IMG/VR virus record: IMGVR_UViG_3300004151_000011
Span: 1 to 53,467 of that record
Strand: one strand, 5' to 3'
Length of the DNA: 53,467 bases
Origin: a virus
Shown here: positions 43,847 through 52,588 of the stretch, in pieces
How the letters are laid out: each line of letters starts with the position of its first letter
Position numbering within the stretch: position 1 is the stretch's first letter
Notes under the pieces: model-generated
Database searches by the model: none
What the model saw: the letters and a program-made list of their open reading frames with translations, nothing else
Told to the model about the DNA's origin: nothing
Translations under genes and position numbers: made by a program

Positions 43847-45559
43847 ATGGATTGGGAGACTGCCTGCCCGGATTGGGAGCGCCGGATCGTCGCGGGCGAA
43901 TCTTTGATCCCCTGCCCGCCGCTGTTCCCGGACGAAGCGGCCTCGGCCCTGGCGCAGTTCCGCGAGCTTCGCATCGTCGATGCTCCCTGTAGTCCAACGA
44001 TGGGCGAGGCGTGCCGCCCCTGGGTGTTTGATTTCGTCGGCGCAGTGTTCGGTGCCTACGATCACAACGGCGCGGCCGGAGAGCCGGGTCGGCGGTTGAT
44101 CCGTGAATTCCTGCTGCTCATCAGCAAGAAGAACTCGAAATCGACGATTGCCGCCGGAATCATGCTGACGGCGCTGATCCGCAATTGGCGCGAGTCTGGT
44201 GAATTTCTGATCCTGGCGCCGACGATCGAGGTGGCGAACAACTCGTTCTTTCCGGCCCGTGACATGGTGCGAAAGAACGAGGAACTTTCCGACCTGTGCC
44301 AGGTGCAGGACCACCTCCGGACGATCACGCATCGCGGTACTGGCGCGACGCTGAAGGTGGTGGCCGCTGACAGCCAGACGGTCGGCGGCAAGAAAGCAGT
44401 CGGCGTCTTGGTTGATGAGCTGTGGCTGCTTGGAAAGCAGCCGCACGCGGAGGATATGCTGCGTGAGGCGACCGGCGGACTTGCCTCGCGCCCCGAAGGG
44501 TTCGTGATCTACCTCACGACCCAAAGCAACGACCCGCCGGCCGGCGTGATGCGCCAGAAGCTGCAATATGCGCGCGGCATCCGAGATGGCAGGATCAAGA
44601 ACAAGCGGTTCCTGCCGGTCCTGTATGAGTTCCCGCAAGCGATGCTTGACGCGGGCGGGCACCGAGACCCGCAAAATTTCCACATCACGAACCCCAACCT
44701 CGGGGCGTCGGTCGATCGGGAGTTCTTGAAGGACGAGTTCTCCAAGGCCGAGGAGAACGGCGAGGATAGCGTCCGGGGCTTCCTGGCCAAGCATCTCAAT
44801 GTCGAGATCGGCTTGGCGCTGCGCTCCGACCGCTGGACCGGCGCCAACGACTGGGAAGCGGCGGCCGAGGCCGGCCTGAGCCTCGATGCGATCCTTGAGC
44901 GGTCCGAGGTGGTATCGATCGGGATCGACGGCGGTGGCGCTGACGATCTGCTCGGCCTCGCGGTGATCGGCCGCGAGCAGGGAACCCGCCGCTGGCTGCA
45001 TTGGGGCCACGCCTGGGCGCACCCGAAGGCGTTGGAGCGTCGCAAGGCCAACGTCGCCGAATACCGTGATTTCGAGCAGGACGGCGACCTGACGATCATC
45101 CGGGAATATCCCGAGGATCTGGACGGCGCGATGGAGATTGTCCGCCGGGTGCTGGACACCGGGCTGCTCGATTGCGTCGGGCTCGACACGATCGGTTTGG
45201 CCGGCATTGTCGATGCCCTGGCGGAAATCCAGGTCACGCAGGACGGCCAGCAGGTCGCCGGCATCTCGCAGGGCTATGTCCTGACCGGGGCGATCAAGGG
45301 CGTTGAGCGCAAGCTGATCGATGGCACATTCCGCCATTGCGGCCAGCGCCTGATGGCTTGGTGCGTCAGCAATGCCCGGATCGAGCCGACGAAGAACGCC
45401 TTTCTTGTGACCAAGCAGGCGTCGGGCTACTCGAAGATCGACCCGCTGATGGCGATGTTCGACGCGGCGAAGTTGATGGAACGCAATCCGGCGCCGAAGG
45501 GTGGCCCCTCCATCTACAACGACGCCACCGCCCGCCCCGACGGCCTGCTGATTTTCTGA
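43847..45559 (+). CDS. Terminase large subunit
   Basis: A 570-residue protein of the HK97-type (Terminase_1) family. The ATPase P-loop variant is SKKNSKST (residues 93-100), Walker B is VGVLVDELWLLG, followed by the coupling GFVIYLTTQSNDPPAGVM. The nuclease part has IGIDGGGADDLLGLAVIG and CVGLDTIGLAGIVDAL as metal-binding aspartates. It pumps DNA into proheads and cuts it at the ends of packaging. A long frame exists on the opposite strand over the whole gene but is a by-product of GC-rich codons. Confidence 0.93.
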   Translation: MDWETACPDWERRIVAGESLIPCPPLFPDEAASALAQFRELRIVDAPCSPTMGEACRPWVFDFVGAVFGAYDHNGAAGEPGRRLIREFLLLISKKNSKSTIAAGIMLTALIRNWRESGEFLILAPTIEVANNSFFPARDMVRKNEELSDLCQVQDHLRTITHRGTGATLKVVAADSQTVGGKKAVGVLVDELWLLGKQPHAEDMLREATGGLASRPEGFVIYLTTQSNDPPAGVMRQKLQYARGIRDGRIKNKRFLPVLYEFPQAMLDAGGHRDPQNFHITNPNLGASVDREFLKDEFSKAEENGEDSVRGFLAKHLNVEIGLALRSDRWTGANDWEAAAEAGLSLDAILERSEVVSIGIDGGGADDLLGLAVIGREQGTRRWLHWGHAWAHPKALERRKANVAEYRDFEQDGDLTIIREYPEDLDGAMEIVRRVLDTGLLDCVGLDTIGLAGIVDALAEIQVTQDGQQVAGISQGYVLTGAIKGVERKLIDGTFRHCGQRLMAWCVSNARIEPTKNAFLVTKQASGYSKIDPLMAMFDAAKLMERNPAPKGGPSIYNDATARPDGLLIF

Positions 45560-45570
45560 TCGGACCCACC

Positions 45571-45771
45571 ATGCTCGACCGCATCCTCTTCCGCGCCGGA
45601 CAGGCTGTGGCGCTGGTGGCGCGCGCCATGCCCGCGCTGCTGCACAATGGCACGCTGATCGGCGGGGCCGGTCTGGTCGCCTGGGGCGCGGCGCAGATCT
45701 ACGAGCCGGCCGGCTGCATCGTAGCAGGCGTGCTACTGATCGCCGCCGCCATCGCCGACAGGGGGCCGTGA
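45571..45771 (+). CDS. Small two-span membrane protein between terminase and portal
   Basis: A 66-residue protein with two apolar stretches (ALLHNGTLIGGAGLVAWGAAQI and AGCIVAGVLLIAAAIA). Short membrane proteins at this place are usual in HK97-type phages of alphaproteobacteria, without known function. The stop overlaps the portal start (TGATG). Confidence 0.68.
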   Translation: MLDRILFRAGQAVALVARAMPALLHNGTLIGGAGLVAWGAAQIYEPAGCIVAGVLLIAAAIADRGP

Positions 45772-47072
45772 TGAGCCTGTTCAAGAGCTTCTCGCCGCCT
45801 ACCGTCAAAGCCTCGGCCGGGGTCGTGAGCCAGGGTGGCATTCCGCCGCTCGGCTCGATTCCCAGTGCGTCGGGGATGCAGATTTCGCAGTCCACGGCAA
45901 TGACGGTCTCGGCCGTCCACGCCTGCGTGATGATCCGGTCCGAGGATGTAGCCCGCTGCCGCCCTCGACTGCTCAAGATCAATGGCGACGGGACGAAAAC
46001 GGAGGTCAAGCCCGGAGAACACCCGGTGGCGTCCCTGCTCGTGCGCCCGAATCGCATCCAGACGTGGCTGGAGTTTGCCCAGCAGATGGAGGCGGCCGTC
46101 GCGCTGCGGGGTAACGCTTATGCGGCAATTCTGCGTGACCGGCGCGGCAACCCGGTCGAACTGATCCCGATCAACCCCGACGCCGTCATGGTGATGGAAG
46201 CAACGGACGGGTCGATCTTCTACAACGTCAACCGCCTAGGCCTGTTCCAGCTTTCCGTTCTAAGTGGCTTCCCAGCGGCGATTCCGGCGGAAGATATCCT
46301 CCACCTGCGCGGCCTGACCTTCAACATGCTGGTTGCCGCTTCGACGATCGGACTCGCCCGCGACGCCATCGGCCTCGACATGGCGCTGAACCAGCAATGC
46401 AGCCGCTGGGTTGGCAACGGAGCACGTCCGTCGGTCGTACTGAAAAGCAAGAGCAAGTTGACGCAGGAGGCTGGGCAGCGACTCAAGGCGTCCTGGCAGG
46501 CGTTTGTCTCCGGCGTCCAGAATGTCGGGACCACGGCAGTGCTGGAGGACGGAATTGAAATGGAGGCGTTGTCCCTGTCTGGAGTTGATCTCCAGATCAT
46601 CGAGCAGTTGAAGCTTTCTGTCGCCCAGGTCGCCCGATTTTTCCGCATGCCGCTTTCGAAGTTGGCAGCGGCCGACACCGTCAAGGGCATGGCCTATGCC
46701 CAGGCGCAACAGGAATACGTCTCTGACGCGGTCATGCCGGCGCTGGAGCGGTGGGAATCGAAGCTGGCCCGGACGTTTGATCTCGATCTTGATGGATACG
46801 AAGCCGATCTCGACGAAAACTGCCTGCTCAGGGCCGACGTTCAGACCCGGTTCAACAACGCGCGGATCGGACTGCTGTCCGGATTCTTGTCGCCGAATGA
46901 GGTCCGTGCGTCCGAGGGAATGGCCGCGCTCGAAGGGGGCGGGGAAGTGTTCCGCCCGCTCAACATGGCCGCGCTCGGGTCCGACGCCACCGGCACCGCG
47001 CCGGATGGAGCCGGTCGGCCGTCGAGCGGCGAATTGCCGGCCGACGCGACCGACGGCGCCGAGCCGAGCTGA
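45771..47072 (+). CDS. Portal protein, HK97 family
   Basis: A 433-residue HK97-type portal. Landmarks: TAMTVSAVHACVMIRSEDVARCRPRLLK, HPVASLLVRPNRIQTWLEFAQQMEAAVALRGNAYAAILRDRRGNPVELIPINPDAVMV, DILHLRGLTF and LKLSVAQVARFFRMPLSKLA. Twelve copies form the ring through which DNA enters. A Gly/Pro/Asp-rich tail ends the protein. ATG 45771 chosen over the adjoining GTG. Confidence 0.93.
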   Translation: MSLFKSFSPPTVKASAGVVSQGGIPPLGSIPSASGMQISQSTAMTVSAVHACVMIRSEDVARCRPRLLKINGDGTKTEVKPGEHPVASLLVRPNRIQTWLEFAQQMEAAVALRGNAYAAILRDRRGNPVELIPINPDAVMVMEATDGSIFYNVNRLGLFQLSVLSGFPAAIPAEDILHLRGLTFNMLVAASTIGLARDAIGLDMALNQQCSRWVGNGARPSVVLKSKSKLTQEAGQRLKASWQAFVSGVQNVGTTAVLEDGIEMEALSLSGVDLQIIEQLKLSVAQVARFFRMPLSKLAAADTVKGMAYAQAQQEYVSDAVMPALERWESKLARTFDLDLDGYEADLDENCLLRADVQTRFNNARIGLLSGFLSPNEVRASEGMAALEGGGEVFRPLNMAALGSDATGTAPDGAGRPSSGELPADATDGAEPS

Positions 47073-47094
47073 GCCGAGAAAGGAAGGAATAGGG

Positions 47095-48042
47095 ATGACG
47101 ACCATCCACAAGGCGTTTGGGGCTCAGGCCGAGGAACTTGGCCCGCGTGAGGTCCGCGTTCAGTGCTCCAGCGCCTCCGTTGATCGCGACGGCGAAGTTA
47201 TTGTCCAGGGCGGGATCTCCTACCCGGCAAGCGTGCCGGTGCTTTGGGCACACGACCAAAAGACCCCCGCTCTCGGTCGGGCCTACCCCGAAATCATCAA
47301 TGGCAATCTCTTCGCCCGGGTGGTGTTCGAGCCCGAGGGCATCGACGATCTGGCCGACAAGATTTGCGCCAAGGTCAAGGCCGGCACGATCAGCACCGTC
47401 TCGATTGGTTTCGACCCGATCGACTTCGAGCCGATGGCCGCGGCGCAGCCGCGCGGGCCGCAGCAGTTCAAGCGTGTCGAACTCCTTGAGCTGTCGTTTT
47501 GCAACGTCCCCGCAAACCAGGACGCGACCGTCGTCCAACGCATGCTGGAAGAGAAGTCGATGCCCAAGGCCAAGGCCGCCGCGCCACTCAAGGTGAAGGG
47601 CCTCTACACCGTCGCCAACCTCGCCTATCTGCTGGCCGACCTTGGCTACATCGAGGAATCGGCCGAGTGGGAAGCCGAATACGAGGGCGACGACAGCCCG
47701 GTTCCGGCGATGCTGGCTGATGCGATGCGCCAGCTTGGCGAGACCCTGATCGCCATGACCGCTGAAGAGGTGGGTGAACTGCTGGCGGAAGAAGCCGGTG
47801 AGGATAAGGCCTGCGCCGTCGCCAAGCTGAAATCGTTCCGCTCGATTATTAAGGCTGGCCGCGCGCTGTCGTCCGCCAATGAGGGTGACATCAAGGCCGC
47901 CGTCGAGCTGATCGGCGGCACATCCGACAAGCTGACCGGCGTTCTTGCCCAGGTCGAACAATCCGGCGATGCCAAGGCCCTGGAAATGGAGCATTTCCGC
48001 TGCAAAGTGGCGCTTGCGGGTCTGTCGCGATCCGCCGCCTAA
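47095..48042 (+). CDS. Prohead protease, HK97 family, with long C-terminal domain
   Basis: A 315-residue protein. Residues 1-155 are the protease: SSASVDRDGEVIVQGGI, H53 in LWAHD, STVSIGFDP with catalytic S103 and LELLELSFCNVPANQDA. The other 160 residues are helical and acidic (YIEESAEWEAEYEGDD, MTAEEVGELLAEEAGEDKACAVAKLKSFRSI) and resemble a scaffold. ATG 47560 opens this half with GGAAGAG upstream and might be an internal start. AAAGGAAGG precedes ATG 47095. Confidence 0.9.
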   Translation: MTTIHKAFGAQAEELGPREVRVQCSSASVDRDGEVIVQGGISYPASVPVLWAHDQKTPALGRAYPEIINGNLFARVVFEPEGIDDLADKICAKVKAGTISTVSIGFDPIDFEPMAAAQPRGPQQFKRVELLELSFCNVPANQDATVVQRMLEEKSMPKAKAAAPLKVKGLYTVANLAYLLADLGYIEESAEWEAEYEGDDSPVPAMLADAMRQLGETLIAMTAEEVGELLAEEAGEDKACAVAKLKSFRSIIKAGRALSSANEGDIKAAVELIGGTSDKLTGVLAQVEQSGDAKALEMEHFRCKVALAGLSRSAA

Positions 48043-48099
48043 CCAAAAACCCCGGCGCCAGCCGGGCCGCCCTCGCCAGCCCTTGGGCAAGGCATTGGA

Positions 48100-48127
48100 A
48101 CCCCGCAATCACGCGGGGTTTTTCTTT
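48100..48127 (+). terminator. Intrinsic terminator before the capsid gene
   Basis: AACCCCGC pairs with GCGGGGTT across six bases, followed by TTTCTTT. The capsid Shine-Dalgarno (GGAG) follows at once. The 15-mer shared with the tail tube leader is 6 bases upstream (48080-48094). Confidence 0.75.
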
Positions 48128-48139
48128 GGAGAAAATCAC

Positions 48140-49609
48140 ATGCCTGTCACCGTGAAGGACCTGCTCGCCAAGCGCGGCACGGTCGTTGACAAGATGACGG
48201 CCCTGGCTGGCGGCGATACCATGACCGCCGAACAGGTTGCCGAGTTCAGGGGCCGCGAGGCCGAAGTCAAGGCGCTCGATGAGCAGGTCGAGTGCATCAA
48301 GGCCGCGCAGGCCGCCGCCGCTGCGACCGCTCAGCCCGTCCCTGGCCAGGACGCCCCACTGGCTCCTGGCGCCAAAGCGGCGGCCAGTGTCGAAGCCAGT
48401 GCTTACGTCAGCGACGATGCTGCCCGCAAGCTGGCCGAGAAGCAGGGCTTCGGCACCGGATCGGCCCGCAGCATCGTCTTCGGCGGCGTGGTCAAATCAC
48501 TTGCCCTCGGCGGCAACCTTTACGGCGCGCGCGCGGCGGCGACCGACCTCTACGGCGAGAACCACCCTGTCACCAAGGCGCTGTTTACCGGCGTCGGCGC
48601 CAGCGGCGGCTTCATCGTTCCGCCGGACTATATGAACGAGATCATCGAACTGCTGCGCCCGAGCGCCGTGCTCCGCGCCGCCGGCCCGCGTACCATTCCG
48701 ATGCCGCGCGGCACGATGAACCTACCCGGCCAGGCGGCGGCGGCGTCCGCCAGCTACGGCAGCGAGACGCGGAAAATCGACGCCAGCCAGCAGGGCCTGA
48801 ACAACATCGTCGCCAGTTTCAAGAAGCTGACCGCGTTGGTCCCGGTGTCCAACGACATGATGCGCTACGCCGATCCGGCGGTGGACGCCTTCGTTCGCGA
48901 CGACCTGGTTAAGGTAGTCGGCCTGAAACAGGACGCGGCCGGGTTCTTTGGCGACGGCTCGCAGGATGCGCCGCGCGGCCTGCTGTCGTTCGCCAATGGC
49001 TGGGTCGGCAAGGGCGCCGGCACGCTGGGCAACTGGTCCACCAGCGCCAACAGCACGATGGCCGTCAACGGTTCCGACTCGACCAACACCACTGGCGGCA
49101 ACTTCATCACCTCGACCGCCAGTTACACCCTGGCCACCGTGGCGGCCGAACTCGGTGGCGCGGTCAACCGTCTCGACACTGCCAACGTCCCGGCGTCCAA
49201 GCGCGTGTGGTTCATGCATCCGCGCTCGCGGAACTTCCTCTACAACGTCCAGAATTCGCTGGGCGTCTACGTCTACCGCGACGAACTCAGCAAGGGCACG
49301 TTGTCCGGCTACCCCGTCTTCACCACCACCCAGATCGGCACGAACTACTGGGACGCCAGCGGGACCAACAAGGATCTGTCGTTTGTGTTCCTGGTCGAGA
49401 TGACCGAATACATGATCCTCGACTCGATGCAGCTCGAATTGGCGGTGTCGCGCGAGGGCAGCTACGTCGGCTCGGACGGCAATACCTACAGCGCGTTCCA
49501 GAACGACCAGACCCTGATCCGCGCCATCGCCGAGCACGACTTCCAGCTTCGCCACGACGCCGCCGCTGCGGTGATCCAGGGCGTGCGCTGGGCCCCGGCC
49601 ATCCTCTAA
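48140..49609 (+). CDS. Major capsid protein, HK97 fold
   Basis: A 489-residue HK97-type capsid protein. An N-terminal coiled-coil region (TVKDLLAKRGTVVDKMTALAGGDTMTAEQVAEFRGREAEVKALDEQVE) corresponds to the delta scaffold domain removed by the protease. The fold follows: GASGGFIVPPDYMNEIIELLRPSAVLRAAGPRTIPMPRGTMNLPGQ, LVPVSNDMMRYADPAVDAFVRDDL, GDGSQDAPRGLL, KRVWFMHPRSRNFLYNV and a final DFQLRHDAAAAVIQGVRWA. ATG 48140 after GGAG. Confidence 0.93.
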   Translation: MPVTVKDLLAKRGTVVDKMTALAGGDTMTAEQVAEFRGREAEVKALDEQVECIKAAQAAAAATAQPVPGQDAPLAPGAKAAASVEASAYVSDDAARKLAEKQGFGTGSARSIVFGGVVKSLALGGNLYGARAAATDLYGENHPVTKALFTGVGASGGFIVPPDYMNEIIELLRPSAVLRAAGPRTIPMPRGTMNLPGQAAAASASYGSETRKIDASQQGLNNIVASFKKLTALVPVSNDMMRYADPAVDAFVRDDLVKVVGLKQDAAGFFGDGSQDAPRGLLSFANGWVGKGAGTLGNWSTSANSTMAVNGSDSTNTTGGNFITSTASYTLATVAAELGGAVNRLDTANVPASKRVWFMHPRSRNFLYNVQNSLGVYVYRDELSKGTLSGYPVFTTTQIGTNYWDASGTNKDLSFVFLVEMTEYMILDSMQLELAVSREGSYVGSDGNTYSAFQNDQTLIRAIAEHDFQLRHDAAAAVIQGVRWAPAIL

Positions 49610-49666
49610 CCACAACCCCGGGGCCGGCGTATTGCAGGCCCCGTCAGCGCGAAAGGACTGGCCATC

Positions 49667-50140
49667 ATGGCCGACATCGTCACCCAGAAAAACATCGGGG
49701 CGCTGTTGCGTTCCGTTATCGCGTCCCCTTTTGTCTCCGCTACCGCTGGCGGGTCGGGCGATGCCACCGCCGTCACCGGAGCCACGGTGGATCGCCTCGA
49801 CCCGCTGACCGGGTCGCTCGCGCTGTCGGCTCGTTTTGCCGTTGCTTGGTCCACCGTTCTGACCGCCGCCAAGACGCTGTCGCTCGGCACGGTTGCCATT
49901 TACCAGTCCGCCGACGGCTTTACTTGGGACGCCACCGCCTATGCCACCTTCACCGATCCCAGCGTGGTGGCGACCGGCGCGGGAACCAAGACCGGCGTGA
50001 CCGCGTTCGACGTTGATCTGTCGAGCGCCAAACGCTATGTCCGCATTGCCTTCACGCCCGACCTGTCCAACACCGCGACCGATACCGCGTCGCTGGTGGC
50101 TGTTGCGACGCTCGCGGGTCACGACCGCTTGCCGGCCTGA
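49667..50140 (+). CDS. Hypothetical head protein (decoration or stabilisation)
   Basis: A 157-residue Ala/Thr/Val-rich protein. It looks like a beta-sandwich (GATVDRLDPLTGSLALSARFAVAWSTVLTAAKTLSLGTVAIYQSADGFTWDATAYA.. RYVRIAFTPDLSN). Located just after the capsid gene behind AAAGGA. A head decoration role is inferred from place and fold pattern. Confidence 0.65.
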   Translation: MADIVTQKNIGALLRSVIASPFVSATAGGSGDATAVTGATVDRLDPLTGSLALSARFAVAWSTVLTAAKTLSLGTVAIYQSADGFTWDATAYATFTDPSVVATGAGTKTGVTAFDVDLSSAKRYVRIAFTPDLSNTATDTASLVAVATLAGHDRLPA

Positions 50141-50147
50141 CTATGAT

Positions 50148-50178
50148 GGCCCGGCACGCATGGCCGGGCCTCTTTTTT
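50148..50178 (+). terminator. Intrinsic terminator
   Basis: GGCCCGGC (50148-50155) pairs with GCCGGGCC (50163-50170), then TCTTTTTT. The Shine-Dalgarno GGGGAG of the next gene follows directly. Confidence 0.78.
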
Positions 50179-50191
50179 GGGGAGCCCCGAC

Positions 50192-50383
50192 ATGCAGCTT
50201 GTGACCTTCATGACCGACATGCGGCCGTGGCGGGCGGGCGATCGCGTGCCCGTGCCCGACGATGTCGCCGCCACCCTTCTTGCGGCCGGAGAGGCGTCTG
50301 ATCCGTCACCCTGGCCGCCGGCCGAAGGGGTAGCCAGAACCGCAGCAACCAAGCCCGCCAAGGGCTATCGGACCAAGGGGTAA
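50192..50383 (+). CDS. Hypothetical small head-region protein
   Basis: A 63-residue protein (MRPWRAGDRVPVPDDVAATLLAAGEASDPSPW) with the pattern of short phage proteins having 'y..Ge...f....a..li..G.A...' after the capsid gene. These are unassigned but common; a link to head completion is likely. Confidence 0.65.
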   Translation: MQLVTFMTDMRPWRAGDRVPVPDDVAATLLAAGEASDPSPWPPAEGVARTAATKPAKGYRTKG

Positions 50384-50386
50384 ATC

Positions 50387-50650
50387 ATGGCCGATCTGTT
50401 CCAGGGCCAATTCCCGACGCTGGGCGACCGGCTGATTGGCGGGTTTGCCATCACCAAAAGCGACACGACGGTTTTCTCGCAGCCGACGCGCGCCGTGTTC
50501 GTGGGTGGCGCAGGGAACCTCGCTGTGACTTTTGCTGATGGGGCATCCGTCGTCCTGACCGGCGTCGTCGCCGGAACCCTCCTTCCGATCCGCGTGACGC
50601 AGGTGCTGGCGACCGGCACCACCGCCACCAACATCACCGGGCTATACTGA
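50387..50650 (+). CDS. Conserved small virion-region protein
   Basis: An 87-residue protein. PTRAVFVGGAGNLAVTFADGASVVLTGVVAGTLLPIRVTQVLATGTTATNITGLY follows a pattern very common in phages ('tralyvg..Gdv.v...dG..v.f..v.aG..lpirv..V.atgTtat.i..ly'). It is found next to head-tail genes and may be a small decoration protein. Three bases separate it from the previous gene. Confidence 0.75.
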   Translation: MADLFQGQFPTLGDRLIGGFAITKSDTTVFSQPTRAVFVGGAGNLAVTFADGASVVLTGVVAGTLLPIRVTQVLATGTTATNITGLY

Positions 50651-50651
50651 C

Positions 50652-51332
50652 GTGGGCATCGCCATTATAACCAAAATTTTAACTCCTCCGACATCGGCTT
50701 GCTTAACAACACTCGCGAGAGTAAAGGATGACTGGGGAATCAATGGGACGGCCGATAATTCTTTTTTATTACGATCCATTGATCGATGCTCTTTTACGAT
50801 AGCCAACTACTGCAACCGGGTGTTCGGCACCCAATCCTTGATGGATTCAATATTTCCATCCAGCGACCCATACCCTTATCAGGTCACGGGTGGGGTTGCC
50901 CAGCTCCAGCTTTCGGCGTGGCCTCTGGTTGCCATTGACAGCGTTGTGGAGAACAAAACGGTCCTGACCGACGGTGCCAGCTATTTATCAGTGCCGGAAC
51001 ACGGTCAGCTTGTGCGCCTGGGAGCTTCTGGGGTGCCCATTGTTTGGCAGGCCGTCCCCATCGTCGTGAAGTATAGTGCCGGCTACAACCTTCCCGATGC
51101 CGCGCCCGTGAGCGGCGCAGCCGACCTGCCGCCCCAGCTTGAGGACGCCTGCTCTCGCCTTGTCTGGGCGCGCTACTCCGAGCGCCGCCGCGACCCGTTT
51201 ATCAAGAGCGAGATAGTCGAGGGCGTCGGCCGCACCGACTACATCGTTGGCGACCCACGCGCCGACGGCGCGGCGTTCCCGCCCGACGTGATCGACCTGA
51301 TCGACAACTTCCGCGTCCCGGTGGCGACATGA
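50652..51332 (+). CDS. Head-tail connector (gp6-like adaptor)
   Basis: A 226-residue protein from GTG 50652. The order fits gp6-type adaptors: LTTLARVKDDWGINGTADNSFLLRSIDRCSFTIANYCNRVFG, the strand part LQLSAWPLVAIDSVVENKTVL, and PPQLEDACSRLVWARYSERRRDPFIKSEIVEGVG, where the latter helices contact the portal. The first 250 bases are AT-rich. It overlaps the next gene by four bases. Confidence 0.82.
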   Translation: MGIAIITKILTPPTSACLTTLARVKDDWGINGTADNSFLLRSIDRCSFTIANYCNRVFGTQSLMDSIFPSSDPYPYQVTGGVAQLQLSAWPLVAIDSVVENKTVLTDGASYLSVPEHGQLVRLGASGVPIVWQAVPIVVKYSAGYNLPDAAPVSGAADLPPQLEDACSRLVWARYSERRRDPFIKSEIVEGVGRTDYIVGDPRADGAAFPPDVIDLIDNFRVPVAT

Positions 51333-51889
51333 CCCCCGCCGGCTTCCATTCGGTGGTATCCCGCTCCGGCGCCCCGCTGTCCTGGCGCACCAAGACCGGC
51401 ACGGGTGTGACGCAATCGCCGCCGACCGTCACCGGGTCCGTCACCCTAGCCGCCGCCACTGCTGGCGCAACGGCGTTGGCCGTGCGCGCCGGCTATGCCA
51501 TCGGCCGTCTAATTGCGGGCGACAAGATCGCCATCGCCGGAACCGCCTATACCGTCACCAACCCCGTGTCGGCCACCAGCAACGTCTTCACCTCCGTCCC
51601 AATCACCCCGGCCCTTGCCGCTGACATTGCGGTCGGATCCGCCGTCACCCTGACCTTTGCCGCCGACACCAGCGTCACCGCCCGGGTCGCCGAATACACC
51701 GCCAAGGAACTGATCGGCGGCGTCCAGGCCGGCGACATGCGGGCGATTGTCGCGGCCCAGGGCTGCTCCGTTACCCCGGCCATCGGGCACGAGGCGATCA
51801 TCGACGGCGCGACCTATCGGGTACTGTCGATTAGCCGCAAGACCTGGGGGGCCGCGACGCTTGGGTGGGAATGTCAACTCAGAAAGTGA
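51329..51889 (+). CDS. Head-tail joining or neck protein
   Basis: A 186-residue beta-rich protein (VTLAAATAGATALAVRAGYAIGRLIAGDKIAIAGTAYTVTNPVSA) with a late VTARVAEYTAKELIGGVQAGDMRAIVAAQGCSVTPAIGHEAIIDGATYRVLSI, the pattern of neck/stopper proteins in alphaproteobacterial phages. Its position after the adaptor supports this. Confidence 0.72.
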   Translation: MTPAGFHSVVSRSGAPLSWRTKTGTGVTQSPPTVTGSVTLAAATAGATALAVRAGYAIGRLIAGDKIAIAGTAYTVTNPVSATSNVFTSVPITPALAADIAVGSAVTLTFAADTSVTARVAEYTAKELIGGVQAGDMRAIVAAQGCSVTPAIGHEAIIDGATYRVLSISRKTWGAATLGWECQLRK

Positions 51890-51999
51890 GTCGGCCATGG
51901 AGAAAGGAATCCTCATCCCCGTTACCTATGGGGCAACCAAATTCCGGGAGACTTGAAGGCGCTTTGGCGGCTTACCCCGGGTGGCTGGGAACGCCTGAA

Positions 52000-52455
52000 A
52001 TGATCGACGAATCCGCCATCCGCGCCGCGCTTGAAAGCCGCCTCGGCTCGGCCTTCGCGGGCCTGCCGGTGTCGCGCGTCGGCGAGGGCGAAGACCCCAC
52101 CGGGCCATTCATCAGAACTTATTTGACCCGCGAGAAGCGGTTCGAACTGTATTTCGGCATCCGCCGGGCACGGGGAATATTCGGCATCCTGGTTCATGTA
52201 CCGTTCAGCGACGGGATTGACGCAGCCGAAGCCATTGCCAGGCAGATTCCTCCGCTCTACCGCGCCGACGAGAGCCGCAACGGCACAATATTCACCGCCA
52301 CCGGCTATCCAGTCACGATCCGCGAGATTTCTTTGATGACAGCTTATCGCGGGGTGGATGGCGTCACTGCCAGTGAGTCGGCTGGGACACTACATTCATG
52401 GCAGATCGCCCCGGTTCAGATCGACTGGCGTGTCGATATTACCGCAACTTTTTGA
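52000..52455 (+). CDS. Tail terminator-like protein
   Basis: A 151-residue protein from ATG 52000 (IDESAIRAALESRLGSAFAGLPV.. then YLTREKRFELYFGIRRARGIFGILVHVPFSDGIDAAEAIARQIPPLYR). The layout (short helix, two strands carrying sample loops, DUF4128-like core) is that of gpU-type tail terminators in this phage group. The frame is open back to 51865 but without a good start. A 19-codon frame at 51897-51956 precedes it and may be a leader or remnant. Confidence 0.72.
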   Translation: MIDESAIRAALESRLGSAFAGLPVSRVGEGEDPTGPFIRTYLTREKRFELYFGIRRARGIFGILVHVPFSDGIDAAEAIARQIPPLYRADESRNGTIFTATGYPVTIREISLMTAYRGVDGVTASESAGTLHSWQIAPVQIDWRVDITATF

Positions 52456-52466
52456 GGCTGACATAA

Positions 52467-52550
52467 ACTGGCGTCGAGCGCCAGATTGTTAATGTCCGCC
52501 CGGAATATGCCGGCGATGTGATCGCCGTTTACGAGATTCAGGCGCGATAG
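52467..52550 (+). pseudogene. Open remnant of 27 codons without a start
   Basis: After the stop at 52455, a frame without start codon reads TGVERQIVNVRPEYAGDVIA and seven more residues, then TAG. Composition is protein-like, so it may be the end of a deleted gene. CTGGCG-TCGAG-CGCCAG (52468-52484) at its start can form a hairpin. Confidence 0.3.
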
Positions 52551-52588
52551 CCTTCCCCTCCCTTAGCGATGCAAGACTGGAAAAAACG

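Noticed and set aside
43370-46057. An open frame of 895 codons on the minus strand
   Set aside because: It is antisense to HNH, terminase and portal genes with clear family signatures. Its Arg/Leu/Ala-rich content without motifs is what GC-rich codons give on the opposite strand.
48722-50122. A 466-codon minus-strand frame over the capsid gene
   Set aside because: Antisense shadow of the capsid gene; Gly/Arg/Val-rich with no recognisable domain.
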